DNA of 64,000 nt from Mycoplana rhizolycopersici (GCF_013378445.1 NZ_JABXYK010000002.1:372001-436000), one strand, 5' to 3'. Counted from the stretch's first letter, positions 15,057 to 24,548 are shown. The notes: generated by a model not told the origin, from the letters alone. Made by a program: numbers and translations.

Positions 15057-16057
15057 AGCTCGCTGAGGAGGCTGCTTTCTTCGCCTCCGAGATGACATTC
15101 GAGATCGCAGCCTCGCGCTGGTGGCTCGAGGTGGGGCAGCACAACGCCAATACCGAAACGACCCTCCGAAACCTCGAGTGGCTGAAAGCTGCGATCGGTA
15201 CAAAGACGCCGCTGACCGACGTCACTGACAGCATCGTTGCGAGCCTGGTCGCCAAACGCCGCGGGGAACGCCTCAAGGGTAGGGCGGATGCGCCGTTCGT
15301 CTCGCCAGCCACCGTGAACAGGACTTGCACGCAGCCCCTGCGCGAGATCATCGTGCGGGCTGCCAAGGTCTGGAAAGTTGCGGTCGCCGAAATCGATTTT
15401 GGTCGTCATATGCTGAAAGAGCCGCGAGAGCGCGTGCGCGAGGCCAGCGTCGACGAGGAGGATGCCATCATGGGTATCCTTTCGCGAGGCTACGACGACG
15501 CTGTTCGCTTCGCGTTTCTCACCGGATGCCGTCGGATGGAGATCCTGGGCCTGGAATGGCCGCACGTTGACTTCTTCTCTCGTCGTTTCACCGTGACTGG
15601 CAAGGGCAACAAGATCCGTACACTCCCGATGTCCGATGCGATCTATGATCTGCTATGGGATCAGAAAAACCATCACCCGACGAAGGTCTTTACCTATGAG
15701 GCGGAAAAGACCCGCAAGGACATCAAAATCATCCGAGGTGAGCGCTATCCACTCACGGAAGCTGGGCTGAAGTCTGCAATGCGACGCGCCGTACCGAAGG
15801 CCGGCGTCGTCAATTTCCGTTTCCACGACACGAGGCACACGGCGGCGACACGCGCGCTCCGCGCGTCGAACTTGCGAGTCGTGCAGAATTTGCTGGGCCA
15901 TACCGACATCAAGACCACGACGAAATACGCCCATGCCGTTGACGATGATCTGCGCGCAGCGCTCAACGCGATCTCGACGCCAAGTACCACGAAAAGTCCC
16001 ACGGACAGTGACGAGACCGTAGATAAGGAATTGAAATCAGGGAATAATTCGGACTGA
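14912..16057 (+). CDS. int: tyrosine recombinase integrase
   Basis: A 381-residue phage integrase. N-terminal part: Arm/SAM-like DNA-binding region (residues 1-165). Catalytic domain: first Arg in TGCRRMEILGLEW (about residue 205), Lys in TGKGNKIRTLP, HDTRH (about 305-309), and H...Y in LLGHTDIKTTTKYAH (Tyr about 340). The full RKHRHY set appears intact. The gene lies 10 bases from the split tRNA-Pro (16068-16106), which is the attachment site it presumably uses. ATG 14912 is inside the upstream HTH gene. Confidence 0.92.
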   Translation: MSVYKRAGQETYSYDFQLRGRRFSGDTRAKNRREAERFEAQRKEEAKLKLAEEAAFFASEMTFEIAASRWWLEVGQHNANTETTLRNLEWLKAAIGTKTPLTDVTDSIVASLVAKRRGERLKGRADAPFVSPATVNRTCTQPLREIIVRAAKVWKVAVAEIDFGRHMLKEPRERVREASVDEEDAIMGILSRGYDDAVRFAFLTGCRRMEILGLEWPHVDFFSRRFTVTGKGNKIRTLPMSDAIYDLLWDQKNHHPTKVFTYEAEKTRKDIKIIRGERYPLTEAGLKSAMRRAVPKAGVVNFRFHDTRHTAATRALRASNLRVVQNLLGHTDIKTTTKYAHAVDDDLRAALNAISTPSTTKSPTDSDETVDKELKSGNNSD

Positions 16058-16067
16058 GAGGCAGTTT

Positions 16068-16106
16068 CCCCCAGTCAAGTGCGCTACCGGGCTGCGCTAC
16101 GCTCCG
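16068..16106 (-). other. attachment site: 5' half of a tRNA-Pro(GGG) gene
   Basis: On the minus strand, 39 bases match the 5' part of tRNA-Pro: CGGAGCG acceptor, the GCGCAGCCCGGTAGCGC D arm, then CTTGA CTGGGGG, ending inside the anticodon loop. After that the sequence leaves the tRNA (AAACTG). The chromosome lies to the right and the prophage to the left, so this is one att junction. The 3' half should lie at the unseen left prophage end. A promoter-like pair upstream on the minus strand (TTGCAT 16146-16141, TATAGG 16125-16120, 15-bp spacer) now faces a truncated gene. Confidence 0.8.
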
Positions 16107-16326
16107 AACCGAGGAAAGCCCTATAATCTCGGGCATTTGGATGCAAGGGCAAAAATGCTTGCTCAAACGAAAAAAGAACAAACGGCAAAAAAAAGCGGGT
16201 TGGGAGAGGCAGAAAGTCCCGTGAGAAGTCCTGCAAATGCTTCGCCAGCAGCTTCGTCGCGTGCTTCAACAGGCCGTCGACCTAAAGAGTGTCGCAAAAT
16301 CGCTTTTCACTTTTGCGCAGCATGCT

Positions 16327-17481
16327 TCATCTCGCCAGCCTGCGGTAGATCGCTTCGGTATCTGCGATCATGCGGGGCAGGCCGTAGTCGCCGCTGCGGC
16401 GCAGCGCTTCGGCGCGAAAGCGTTCGAAGCGGGCTGGGCTCGCCGCCTTGATCATCGCCTTGGCAAACGGCCTCGGATCGTCGACGTTCTCCACCAGTAC
16501 GCCGTTGCGGCTGTCTGCCAGCACGGTCGACGCACCGCCCACCTCGGTGAGAACGAGCGGGCGTGCGGCCGCCGCAGCCTCCAGCATCACATAGGACATT
16601 GCCTCGTAGCGGCTCGGCATCGTGAGGATGTCGATCGCATCCATCACCTGCCGGCCGGTGTAGCGCGTCGTCAGCCGGATGCGGTCGCGCGCGGTGCTCG
16701 AGTGGATCTTGTAGCCGACCATTTGCTCCAGTTCGCCGGTGCCGACCATCAGGAGATAGGCGTCGGGAAGCGTCTGCGCTGCGATCGTGAAGGCCTCGAT
16801 GAGGCGCTCGGGTGCCTTCTGTGCAGAAAGCCGTCCGACGAAGCCGAACACGAGCGCATGCGCGGGGATCGCCAGCTCTTCACGGATGGAGTCCCGCAGT
16901 CCGTGCGCGGGCTCGTCTACCCCATTGACGATGATCGAAAGGCGCTTGCGCGGTATGCCGAGCGCGCGCGCATGGGCGTATTCGTCCGCCGATACGCAGA
17001 TCAGTTGGTCGGTGAAAAATCGCGCCAGAAAGCGCTCGATGAAACCATAGACGAAACCGCCGGTGGCGCCGAGGTGCGGATCCATGGTGCGGAAGGCGTG
17101 CGGCGTATAGATGCGCGGCACGTGCGGACCGGGAAGTCGCAGCCGAGACAGTGCGCCCGCCTTCGAGCTGTGCCCGTGAATGGCGTCGAACGGTCCGTGC
17201 TTGCGCATCAGCCTGTGCAGGCCGATGTAGGAGGCGAAGTCGGAAGGGCCGGGAGAGCGCGCCATGTCGAGCGCGTGCACGCCGTCCAGCCCGATGGAAA
17301 GCAGCTCGCAGACGAAACGTTCCTCCGCGCGGCGTGGTGAATAGACAGCATGCACGACATGGCCGCGCTGCTTCAGGCCCCGGCAGAGGTCGAGGAAATG
17401 CCGGCCTGATCCGCCGCCGCTCGGCTCCAGCACCTGCAGCAGGCGCAGCGGCCGCGTCGCGTTGTCCTTTGCCGGCTTCAT
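16327..17481 (-). CDS. GT4-family glycosyltransferase
   Basis: A 384-residue GT-B sugar transferase. N-terminal acceptor domain: VLEPSGGGSGRHFLDLCRGL, with AIHGHSSKAGALSRL near residue 100. C-terminal donor domain: VFGFVGRLSAQKAPERLIEA, and the nucleotide-sugar binding end DILTMPSRYEAMSYVMLEAA, where the E-x7-E pattern of GT4 retaining enzymes is seen. Start ATG 17481 (MKPAKDNATRPL) overlaps the polymerase stop. The protein is cytosolic or membrane-associated and probably adds a sugar to the lipid-linked repeat unit of the exopolysaccharide. Confidence 0.85.
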   Translation of the reverse strand: MKPAKDNATRPLRLLQVLEPSGGGSGRHFLDLCRGLKQRGHVVHAVYSPRRAEERFVCELLSIGLDGVHALDMARSPGPSDFASYIGLHRLMRKHGPFDAIHGHSSKAGALSRLRLPGPHVPRIYTPHAFRTMDPHLGATGGFVYGFIERFLARFFTDQLICVSADEYAHARALGIPRKRLSIIVNGVDEPAHGLRDSIREELAIPAHALVFGFVGRLSAQKAPERLIEAFTIAAQTLPDAYLLMVGTGELEQMVGYKIHSSTARDRIRLTTRYTGRQVMDAIDILTMPSRYEAMSYVMLEAAAAARPLVLTEVGGASTVLADSRNGVLVENVDDPRPFAKAMIKAASPARFERFRAEALRRSGDYGLPRMIADTEAIYRRLAR

Positions 17482-18725
17482 CGCGTGCGCACCGGGGGTG
17501 CAAGGCGCCTTTGATGGCGATGCTCGAGCGCGAAGCAGCCCCAGAGGATGCCGACGATGAGATAGAAGTGACGCCAGTGATCGGTGTCGATGACGAAGCC
17601 GATGGCGGTGTGGCCGACGAAGGCGATGTAGGCGATCATCAGGAAGGGCTGCCAGGGACGGTTTAGCAGGAGGTTCCGGAAGCCGACCCATAGCGTCCAC
17701 ACGACCAGCGTCAGGTAGCAGAGAAAGCCGAGCCAGCCGTAGCTCGTCAGCGACTTCAGCCAGATATTGTGCTCGTCCTCCGGAAAGATCGTGCTGAACA
17801 CCATCGGCCCGATCCCGAGCGGCGTCTCCATCGACATCAGGAAGCCGAGCCTGTGGCGGTCGAAGCGGCCGAGATGGCCGCCGTCATAGTCCTGCACGAG
17901 CTGCGTCCGGCTGGAAAAGAGTTCGGCCACCTGCGGGATCTGCAGCGCTATGACCAGTGCCATCACCATCAGGCCGACAGCCGCGATGCTGAGTGCGAGG
18001 ATCTTCAGGCGGAAGGCGCCGGTGCGTTCCTTCAGCAGCATCACGAAGACCATGGCGACGGCGGAGAACAGAAACAGTGCCCAGGCCGCGCGCGAAAAGG
18101 AAAGAAACAGGCCGAGCGCGATGACCAGCAGTCCAGCGAGGTTCAGCGGCGCCTGCGCCAACGACTTCGTCAAAAGGCCGTGCATCAGATAGAGGGCAGG
18201 GGCGACGAGGAAGGGACCGAACACGTTCGGATCCTGGAAGGCGCCCTTGGCGCGGTCGTAGAGGGTGAAGACTTCGCTGCCCGGAAAAGCGTTGAAATAG
18301 CCGAGGATGCCCAGCGTGGCGGTGATCAACGCGCTTGCGACCCATGCCCGGAAGATCAGCCCGAGACGCTGTGGCTTTTCCTCGATGATGGCGGCGAAGA
18401 ACACCGCCGACAGCGCGAGGAACAGCGAGACGGCCACATACATCGGACCGCCCGCCATGTCCTCCATCACGGTGAGCGACAGCATGCCGCCGACATTGAA
18501 GGTGACGTAGAGGGCGAGCAGCGGCGCGACGCTGCGCGAAATTCGAAGCCCCAGGATCGCCCATACCCCGATCAGGGCGACCATGAAGAGCTCGTAGGGG
18601 GCCGGCTCGGAGATGACGAAGCCCGAGAGGAACACGCCGAACGTGACCAGGAAGGACGCGATGAGCCCCACGGTCGCAAGCTGCGGCCGCAGGGCCAGGC
18701 CTGTCGGGATCGAGACGGTGCTCAA
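17478..18725 (-). CDS. Wzy/O-antigen ligase-like polysaccharide polymerase
   Basis: A 415-residue integral membrane protein with at least ten hydrophobic segments and a large periplasmic loop (SSRTQLVQDYDGGHLGRFDR, later GIGPMVFSTIFPEDEHNIWL). HN before the next membrane segment and the RF.RH pattern resemble the Wzy_C/O-antigen ligase family. It should polymerise lipid-linked repeat units at the periplasmic face. The start is uncertain: TTG at 18725 overlaps the preceding TGA; the longer open frame upstream is a shadow of the phosphotransferase gene. Confidence 0.78.
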   Translation of the reverse strand: MSTVSIPTGLALRPQLATVGLIASFLVTFGVFLSGFVISEPAPYELFMVALIGVWAILGLRISRSVAPLLALYVTFNVGGMLSLTVMEDMAGGPMYVAVSLFLALSAVFFAAIIEEKPQRLGLIFRAWVASALITATLGILGYFNAFPGSEVFTLYDRAKGAFQDPNVFGPFLVAPALYLMHGLLTKSLAQAPLNLAGLLVIALGLFLSFSRAAWALFLFSAVAMVFVMLLKERTGAFRLKILALSIAAVGLMVMALVIALQIPQVAELFSSRTQLVQDYDGGHLGRFDRHRLGFLMSMETPLGIGPMVFSTIFPEDEHNIWLKSLTSYGWLGFLCYLTLVVWTLWVGFRNLLLNRPWQPFLMIAYIAFVGHTAIGFVIDTDHWRHFYLIVGILWGCFALEHRHQRRLAPPVRTR

Positions 18726-20293
18726 TACGCGTTTTCCGTGTTCAACAGGCGGATCGGCGTCAGAAACAGGATCTTCAGGTCGAACAGCAGCGACCAGTTC
18801 TCGATGTAGTAGAGGTCGAACTCCGTGCGGAAACGGATCTTGTCGTCGTGGTCGATCTCGCCACGCCAGCCGTTGATCTGCGCCCAGCCGGTAACGCCCG
18901 GCTTGACGCGGTGCCGGGCGAAGTACCCCTCCACCACATCGACATACTTGCGATCGTGCGATTGCGCCTGAATGGCGTGGGGGCGCGGGCCGACCAGCGA
19001 CAGCTCGCCCTTGAGCACGTTGAAGATCTGCGGCAGTTCGTCGATCGAGGTCTTGCGGATGAAGCGGCCGACCGGGGTGACGCGCGGGTCGCCCTTGGTG
19101 ACGGCGGCCTTCGCCGTCGGGTCCGACATGTTGGTATACATCGAGCGGAACTTGTAGACCTCGATGATCTCGTTGTTGAAGCCGTGCCGCTTCTGCTTGA
19201 AGATGATCGGGCCGGGCGAGGTCAGCTTCACCGCAAGCGCGGCGCCGATCATGACCGGCCACAACAGCAGCAACGCGAAAACGCTGAAGACGATGTCGAA
19301 GGCGCGCTTGGCGACCTTATCCCAGTCGGCGATGGGCCTGTCGAAGATGTCGAGCATGTGGACGTTGCCGACCTGCGAATAGCTGCGCGGCCGGAAACGC
19401 AGGCCGTTCGAATGCGCCGCAAGGCGTATGTCGACGGGCAGCACCCACAGTTTTCGCAGCAGCGACAGAATGCGGGCTTCGGCGGAAAGCGGCAGCGAGA
19501 TGATGAGCATGTCGATGCGCGCCAGCCGCGCGAACTCCACCAGTTCCGCGATCGTTCCGAGCTTGGGGTAGCCTGCGACGACGGAGGGCGAGCGGCGCTC
19601 GTCGCGGTCGTCGAAGATGCCACAGATACGGATATCGTTTTCCGGCTGGCGCTCGAGTGCGCGGATCAGTTCCTTTGCCGGTTCTCCGCCGCCGGCGATG
19701 ACGGCGCGCCGCTCCATGGTGCCGTTGCGTGCCCAGCGGCGGATCGAATAGGCGATCAGCAGGCGCTCGACCACCAGATAGGCGGCACCAAGGACGAACC
19801 AGAGGACGAACCACACGCGCGAGGCGACGCCGGCGGTCTTGAAGAGAAAGAAGGCGAGCGCCATCGCCGAAAACGCGATCGCCCAGGCGCCCAGCAGGCG
19901 CGGTATCATCCGCCAGCCGGCGCGCAGTGCTGGAATCTGGTAGGCATCGGCCAGATGCAGCAGCAGCACGCCGATCGCCGATCCGCCCGCGACCACGCCG
20001 ATGTAGAACAGCATGACGTCATCGGACGGGATGACGTAGAAGCTCGTGACGCCGTAGCCGATCGCAAAGAGGGCGGTAAACTCCAGAAGCCGCAGCAGGC
20101 CCGTGATCATGGCCGGAGAATAGCTTTCGGCGCGAAACTGAAGCGCGATCTGCTGGGCCAGGGGGTTGAGCTCGACCGTCTTGCCGCCGTCCTGTTCGTC
20201 GGGGGCAGCGCCGTGCGCGATGGTGCGCACTTCGGATACCTTGCGCCGGATATTTTCCGGGTCGAAGGCGTCTGGCTTGTCGATGTGGTTCAT
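18722..20293 (-). CDS. undecaprenyl-phosphate sugar phosphotransferase (WcaJ-like)
   Basis: A 523-residue polyprenyl glycosylphosphotransferase that attaches the first sugar phosphate to undecaprenyl phosphate. Four membrane segments (about residues 65-170) are followed by a Rossmann-like CoA-binding region (RRAVIAGGGEPAKELIRAL), a fifth membrane helix, and the bacterial transferase core: KRHGFNNEIIEVYKFRSM, DELPQIFNVLKGELSLVGPR, KPGVTGWAQINGWRG. These are the family's hallmark motifs. Start at ATG 20293; a GTG at 20308 is possible. It heads the polymerase and glycosyltransferase genes as a compact leftward operon. Confidence 0.92.
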   Translation of the reverse strand: MNHIDKPDAFDPENIRRKVSEVRTIAHGAAPDEQDGGKTVELNPLAQQIALQFRAESYSPAMITGLLRLLEFTALFAIGYGVTSFYVIPSDDVMLFYIGVVAGGSAIGVLLLHLADAYQIPALRAGWRMIPRLLGAWAIAFSAMALAFFLFKTAGVASRVWFVLWFVLGAAYLVVERLLIAYSIRRWARNGTMERRAVIAGGGEPAKELIRALERQPENDIRICGIFDDRDERRSPSVVAGYPKLGTIAELVEFARLARIDMLIISLPLSAEARILSLLRKLWVLPVDIRLAAHSNGLRFRPRSYSQVGNVHMLDIFDRPIADWDKVAKRAFDIVFSVFALLLLWPVMIGAALAVKLTSPGPIIFKQKRHGFNNEIIEVYKFRSMYTNMSDPTAKAAVTKGDPRVTPVGRFIRKTSIDELPQIFNVLKGELSLVGPRPHAIQAQSHDRKYVDVVEGYFARHRVKPGVTGWAQINGWRGEIDHDDKIRFRTEFDLYYIENWSLLFDLKILFLTPIRLLNTENAY

Positions 20294-20351
20294 GGCTGCG
20301 TCCGGCACCGTTAAGTTCTGACCGGATAGCAGAAAGCTCCTAAGAAAACGC

Positions 20352-21536
20352 TTACGCGAGGTGAGGTGAAACGGTACAACCCGCTTTCGGAGCGCCTTTG
20401 TCCAGGAGTTCGCGATAGAGATCCATCATCGTGGCGGCCATGACGGAGGCGGAGAAGGTGCCCTTGAAGCTGTCTGCGTCAGGCATCGAGTGCGCCCGCC
20501 ATTTCGCATCCGTGACCGAGAGCGCCATCGTATCTGCAAGCGAATCAGGGTCGGCCGGCTCGGCGAGTGCGATGCTGTCCCGGCCGAGCACCTCCGGAAT
20601 GCCGCCGACGCGGCTTGCGATGACGGGCACGTTGGCGGCAAGCGCCTCCAGCACGATGTAGGGCATCGCTTCCGCGCGCGAGGGGACGACGACGGAATGC
20701 GCCATGGCGAAGGCGTCGCGCGCCTTCATCGCCGGCATCATCGCGATCCGCCGCCCGAGCCCGAGCCGCAGCATCGTCTGCTCGTACTTCTCTTCGTCCG
20801 GTCCGTCGCCGACCATCAGTGCCGACAGCGGTCGCCCGACGCGGCGCTCGGTGCGGGCAAACGCGTCGATGAAGACGTCCGGCCCCTTCAGGTCGCGAAG
20901 CATGCCGATATAGAGAAAATCGGCGGCGTCCTCCTTGGGATAGACGGTATCGAAGTCCCGGTCGCTGATGCCGTTATAGATCCGTTCGAAGCGGCAGCGG
21001 GGTTTTCCGACCTTGGCGATGTAGCTGTCGCGCTCGAAATCGCAGACGAAGACGAGCGCGTCGGTTGCCCTTTCCAGCAGGCGTTCGGCCCGCAGCACGA
21101 CTTTCCCCGCGATCGTCGAGCGAGTGAAATGGAGGCTGCCTCCATGCGGGGAATAAAGGCGGGCTACGCGATACCTGTTGACCCGCAACACTGAGCCGAT
21201 GATCCGGGCGATCGCGCCACCTTTGGCGCCATGCCCGTGAAGAACATCCGGCTGCAAACTTCTTATTTCACGATAGCTGGCCCAAAGGGCCTGCAGATCG
21301 CCGGGGCTGACCGAGCGGCGGATCGGCAACCGGAAGATACCGAGCGTGAGGAACGGACGGATTTCGTCGAACAGCGTGTCCTCATAGGCGCCTCCCGTGC
21401 TGCTGTCGCAGACGATGCCCACTTCGTGGCCCTGTCGCGCATGATACTCCGCCAGATCGCGCACGTGCCGGAAGATTCCGCCGATCGGTGACCTGAAGCA
21501 GTGAATGATGCGCAGCGGGCGGTGGTTGTTCGACAT
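20352..21536 (-). CDS. GT4-family glycosyltransferase
   Basis: A 394-residue GT-B enzyme. N-terminal: IIHCFRSPIGGIFRHVRDLA, with HGHGAKGGAIARI near residue 100. C-terminal: FLYIGMLRDLKGPDVFIDAF and the donor-binding end SVVVPSRAEAMPYIVLEALA. It is a paralogue-like partner of the 16327 gene and probably adds another sugar of the repeat unit. ATG 21536 is chosen (MSNNHRPLRII); it lies five bases after the export-lipoprotein gene, so both are probably co-transcribed. Confidence 0.85.
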   Translation of the reverse strand: MSNNHRPLRIIHCFRSPIGGIFRHVRDLAEYHARQGHEVGIVCDSSTGGAYEDTLFDEIRPFLTLGIFRLPIRRSVSPGDLQALWASYREIRSLQPDVLHGHGAKGGAIARIIGSVLRVNRYRVARLYSPHGGSLHFTRSTIAGKVVLRAERLLERATDALVFVCDFERDSYIAKVGKPRCRFERIYNGISDRDFDTVYPKEDAADFLYIGMLRDLKGPDVFIDAFARTERRVGRPLSALMVGDGPDEEKYEQTMLRLGLGRRIAMMPAMKARDAFAMAHSVVVPSRAEAMPYIVLEALAANVPVIASRVGGIPEVLGRDSIALAEPADPDSLADTMALSVTDAKWRAHSMPDADSFKGTFSASVMAATMMDLYRELLDKGAPKAGCTVSPHLA

Positions 21537-21540
21537 TGGG

Positions 21541-22119
21541 TCAGAACAGCCGCTCGCGAACGTAGATCGTGTCTCCCGCAAGGACCGGATCGGAAATAGA
21601 TACGCGACCGGTGATGATGCGTCCGTTGATCTTGCGCGTCACGTCGACATTCGTCTGGTTGGCGCGCGGCGAGAAACCGCCGGCGACGGCGATCGCGTTC
21701 TGTATGGTCATGCCCGCGACGTAGCTGTACTGCCCCGCCTGGCCCACTTCGCCCATGATGTAGATCGAGCGGTAGTTTGCGACCTCGATGGACACGTCGG
21801 GGTCGCGCAGATAGCCTTGGCGCAGCTTCCCGGCGATGATGCTTTCCATCTCCTGGATCGTCTTGCCGCGGGCAGGGACCCCCCCGACTAGGGGGAAGGC
21901 GATGTAGCCGGCCTGATCGACCAGATAGGTGTTGCTGAGGTTCGGTTGCTCGAACACGGTGACGCGCAAGCGGTCGCCGCTGTCCAGCCGGTAGGGCTGG
22001 ATCGTCGCCTCCTGAAACGCCTTCGGCGCTGGATGATAGCCGCTGCAGCCCGCCATGACGACCGTCGCAAGGGTCCCCATCGCGATCGCGACGCCTCTGG
22101 TTATCTGTGCGAATGCCAT
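21541..22119 (-). CDS. polysaccharide export outer-membrane lipoprotein (Wza/ExoF-like)
   Basis: A 192-residue protein with a lipoprotein signal (lipobox VVMAGC, Cys near residue 24). A Poly_export domain follows (YRLDSGDRLRVTVFEQPNLS, later AGYIAFPLVGGVPARGKTIQ) and then a SLBB-like repeat (IYIMGEVGQAGQYSYVAGMT ... AVAGGFSPRA). It is shorter than full Wza (about 370), like ExoF-type OPX proteins of rhizobia, so it may not span the outer membrane alone. It pairs with the divergent Wzc-like co-polymerase. Confidence 0.88.
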   Translation of the reverse strand: MAFAQITRGVAIAMGTLATVVMAGCSGYHPAPKAFQEATIQPYRLDSGDRLRVTVFEQPNLSNTYLVDQAGYIAFPLVGGVPARGKTIQEMESIIAGKLRQGYLRDPDVSIEVANYRSIYIMGEVGQAGQYSYVAGMTIQNAIAVAGGFSPRANQTNVDVTRKINGRIITGRVSISDPVLAGDTIYVRERLF

Positions 22120-22325
22120 TCGCTTGAGCCTGCCGGTATTGGTTCGTCTGTCCGCCTGTTATCATCCTGTTAGGGTTAATGGCCGGTAAATGCCGGGCAG
22201 CCGCGTCGCGTTTATTCCTGCGGGCGAGGAGGGGAGGCGCAAGGTTGTGAGAGGGCGTCCCATTAACGCTTGGGTTACCATGTTTGTTTACCGTGCGCGG
22301 AAACACGCGTTCACGGAGTAGGCAT
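22120..22325. other. divergent intergenic region of the exopolysaccharide locus
   Basis: 206 bases separate the leftward export operon from the rightward co-polymerase gene and must hold both promoters. A near-repeat GGTTACC...GTTTACC (about 22273-22293) and CGCG-flanked GGAAACA lie close to the co-polymerase start and could bind a regulator. No convincing -35/-10 pair stands out. Confidence 0.35.
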
Positions 22326-24548
22326 ATGTCGGGCGGATACGGAGCACAGGACGACGTCGATATCGACCTCGGCGCACTGGTCCGCGCGATCTGGAGACGG
22401 CGCCGGCAGGTGCTGCTGGCGACCGTGGCATCGGCTGGCCTTGCTTTTGCCGGTGCCAGCATGATTGCGCCGAGCTACAAGAGCGAGACGCGGCTTCTCA
22501 TCGAAGCGCGCGAGCCAGCCTACACCACAGGTGGAGATCGAAGCGCTGCGCGCGAGCCGGCAATCGATGAACTCGACGTCGTCAGCCAGGTACAACTGCT
22601 GCGGTCGGTGGACCTGATCAAGCAGGTCGCCCGCAACATGAAGCTCTACGAGTTGCCTGAGTTCGATCCGGCGGCCAACCCGTCGGCCTTGTCGGATATC
22701 CTCGTCGCCTTCGGGCTGAAGAAGAACCCGCTCGAACTGCCGCCGGAAGAGCGCGTGCTGAAGGAGTTTCTGGAAAAGCTCGCCGTATACCCGGTCGAAA
22801 AGTCACGTGTCGTCGCAATCGAATTCACCTCGAAGGATCCGCAGCTCGCCGCGGCCATCCCCAACGAGATGGCCAAGGTCTACCTTTCGCTGCAAAGCGG
22901 GGCGAAGCTCGATACCAACTCCGAGGCAAGCCGCTGGCTGGAGCCGGAGATCGCCAACCTCCGCGAGAAGGTACGCGAGGCCGAACAGAAGGTCGCGCAA
23001 TACCGCTCCCAGTCCGATCTGCTGCCGACAGGTGAGAACGCCACCTTTGCCGTGAAGCAGCTGAACGACATTTCCAGCGAGCTTGCGCGCGTGCGCACCG
23101 AAAAGGCGACCGCCGAGGCGCGGGCGGAAAGCGTCCGTGCTGTCCTCAAGAAGGGCGGGGCGCCGGACACGCTCAGCGATGTCGTAGGCTCCCAGATGAT
23201 CCAGCGACTGAAGGAGAGCGAGGCGCAGATCCAGGGACAGATTTCCGATCTCTCGACCAGCCTTCTCGACCAGCATCCGCGCCTGAAGGGGCTGCGCTCG
23301 CAGCTTGTCGGGATCCGCAGCCAGATCCAGGCCGAGACGGGTAAGATATTGGCGAGCCTGGAAAACGAGGCCAACGTTGCGCGGCTGCGCGAGCAGCAGC
23401 TCATCCAGCAGCTCAATACCGTGAAGGCTGATTCCGCCCGCGCCGGCGAAGAGGAAGTGGGCTTGAAGGCACTGGAGCGGGAGGCGACGGCCCAGCGCCA
23501 GCTGCTGGAGACCTATCTGGCGCGCTACCGCGAGGCGACCTCGCGCACCGATGCCAATTCGACGCCGGCCGACGCGCGCGTCATTTCCGCCGCCGTTCCG
23601 CCGACCGAAAGGCAGTTCCCGAAGGTCGTCCCGATCACGATTGTGGGCGGCCTTGCGGGCTTCCTGCTGTCGTCGGTCTTCATCCTGCTTTCGGAACTGT
23701 TCAGCGGACGGGGCCTGCGTCCCGTCTCGCCGCCCCATCGCGGGCCGGACGACGACGCGACGGTAGAGGACAGGCCCGTCACCAGACTGGCACCGGTACC
23801 CGAAGCGCTTCCGGCCCGGCGCGCCGTGGCCACGGCTGCCGTTGCGGCACAGGTGGAGCAGCCCGCGCAGAGTTCCATGCTCGCTGGCTACACGGACGAC
23901 GAACTCGTCGAGCCCGCGACGCCGGACGTTGTGCCGCTGCAGGAAACTGACGGCGAGGAAGAAGACTTCACTGTCGGCGCCGTGGCGCGCCACGTCTTGG
24001 AAAACGCTGTGCGCGTCGCCGTCGCCGTCTCGCCGTCCGGCGATGCGGGATCGGCCGCGACCGTGGCGCTGGCACGCGCGATTGCGGATCGCGGGCGCAA
24101 GACCATCCTGCTGGATCTGACCGGCTCGGCCTATCCCACCCGGCATATGGCCGGCACAAGCCATCTCGCCGGCATCACCGACCTTCTTGTCGGAGATGCG
24201 GCCCTGGGGGAAATCATCCATGGCGACGAGCGTTCGCAGGCGCATGTGGTGGCGCGCGGCAACGCCGACATCAAGCGCGCCATGCGCGGCATCGACCGCC
24301 TTTCGATGATCGTCGACGCGCTCTCCGATGCCTATGACACGGTGCTGGTGGAATGCGGGCCAGCGGACGTTGCCGGCGTCCACCGCCTGACGCCCTCGGG
24401 AGACGCGGAAATCATCCTGTCGATCCCAGGCGCTGACGAAGATCGCGTGGTCGAACTGATCGGCGCCTTCGGAGAGGCCGGCTACAGCGAAATTGTTCTT
24501 CTGACTGGCGGCGCGGTGACGCCCGACCGGGGTCGGCGCGCCGCATAG
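22326..24548 (+). CDS. Wzc/ExoP-like polysaccharide co-polymerase, kinase motif degenerate
   Basis: A 740-residue chain-length and export protein. Wzz domain near the N-terminus with the first membrane segment at about residues 28-48; a long periplasmic coiled coil (about 190-400) ending in a GNVR-like domain (REATAQRQLLETYLARYREA); and the proline-rich second membrane segment (about 435-455). The C-terminal 170 residues are a BY-kinase/MinD-like fold, but the Walker A position reads SPSGDAGSAAT with no GK(S/T), so ATP binding is doubtful. No tyrosine-rich tail is present. It works with the OPX lipoprotein. ATG 22326 has GGAG upstream. Confidence 0.87.
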   Translation: MSGGYGAQDDVDIDLGALVRAIWRRRRQVLLATVASAGLAFAGASMIAPSYKSETRLLIEAREPAYTTGGDRSAAREPAIDELDVVSQVQLLRSVDLIKQVARNMKLYELPEFDPAANPSALSDILVAFGLKKNPLELPPEERVLKEFLEKLAVYPVEKSRVVAIEFTSKDPQLAAAIPNEMAKVYLSLQSGAKLDTNSEASRWLEPEIANLREKVREAEQKVAQYRSQSDLLPTGENATFAVKQLNDISSELARVRTEKATAEARAESVRAVLKKGGAPDTLSDVVGSQMIQRLKESEAQIQGQISDLSTSLLDQHPRLKGLRSQLVGIRSQIQAETGKILASLENEANVARLREQQLIQQLNTVKADSARAGEEEVGLKALEREATAQRQLLETYLARYREATSRTDANSTPADARVISAAVPPTERQFPKVVPITIVGGLAGFLLSSVFILLSELFSGRGLRPVSPPHRGPDDDATVEDRPVTRLAPVPEALPARRAVATAAVAAQVEQPAQSSMLAGYTDDELVEPATPDVVPLQETDGEEEDFTVGAVARHVLENAVRVAVAVSPSGDAGSAATVALARAIADRGRKTILLDLTGSAYPTRHMAGTSHLAGITDLLVGDAALGEIIHGDERSQAHVVARGNADIKRAMRGIDRLSMIVDALSDAYDTVLVECGPADVAGVHRLTPSGDAEIILSIPGADEDRVVELIGAFGEAGYSEIVLLTGGAVTPDRGRRAA

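Noticed and set aside
18726-19262. N-terminal extension of the Wzy-like frame
   Set aside because: It is a shadow of the sugar phosphotransferase gene; the membrane protein starts at about 18725.
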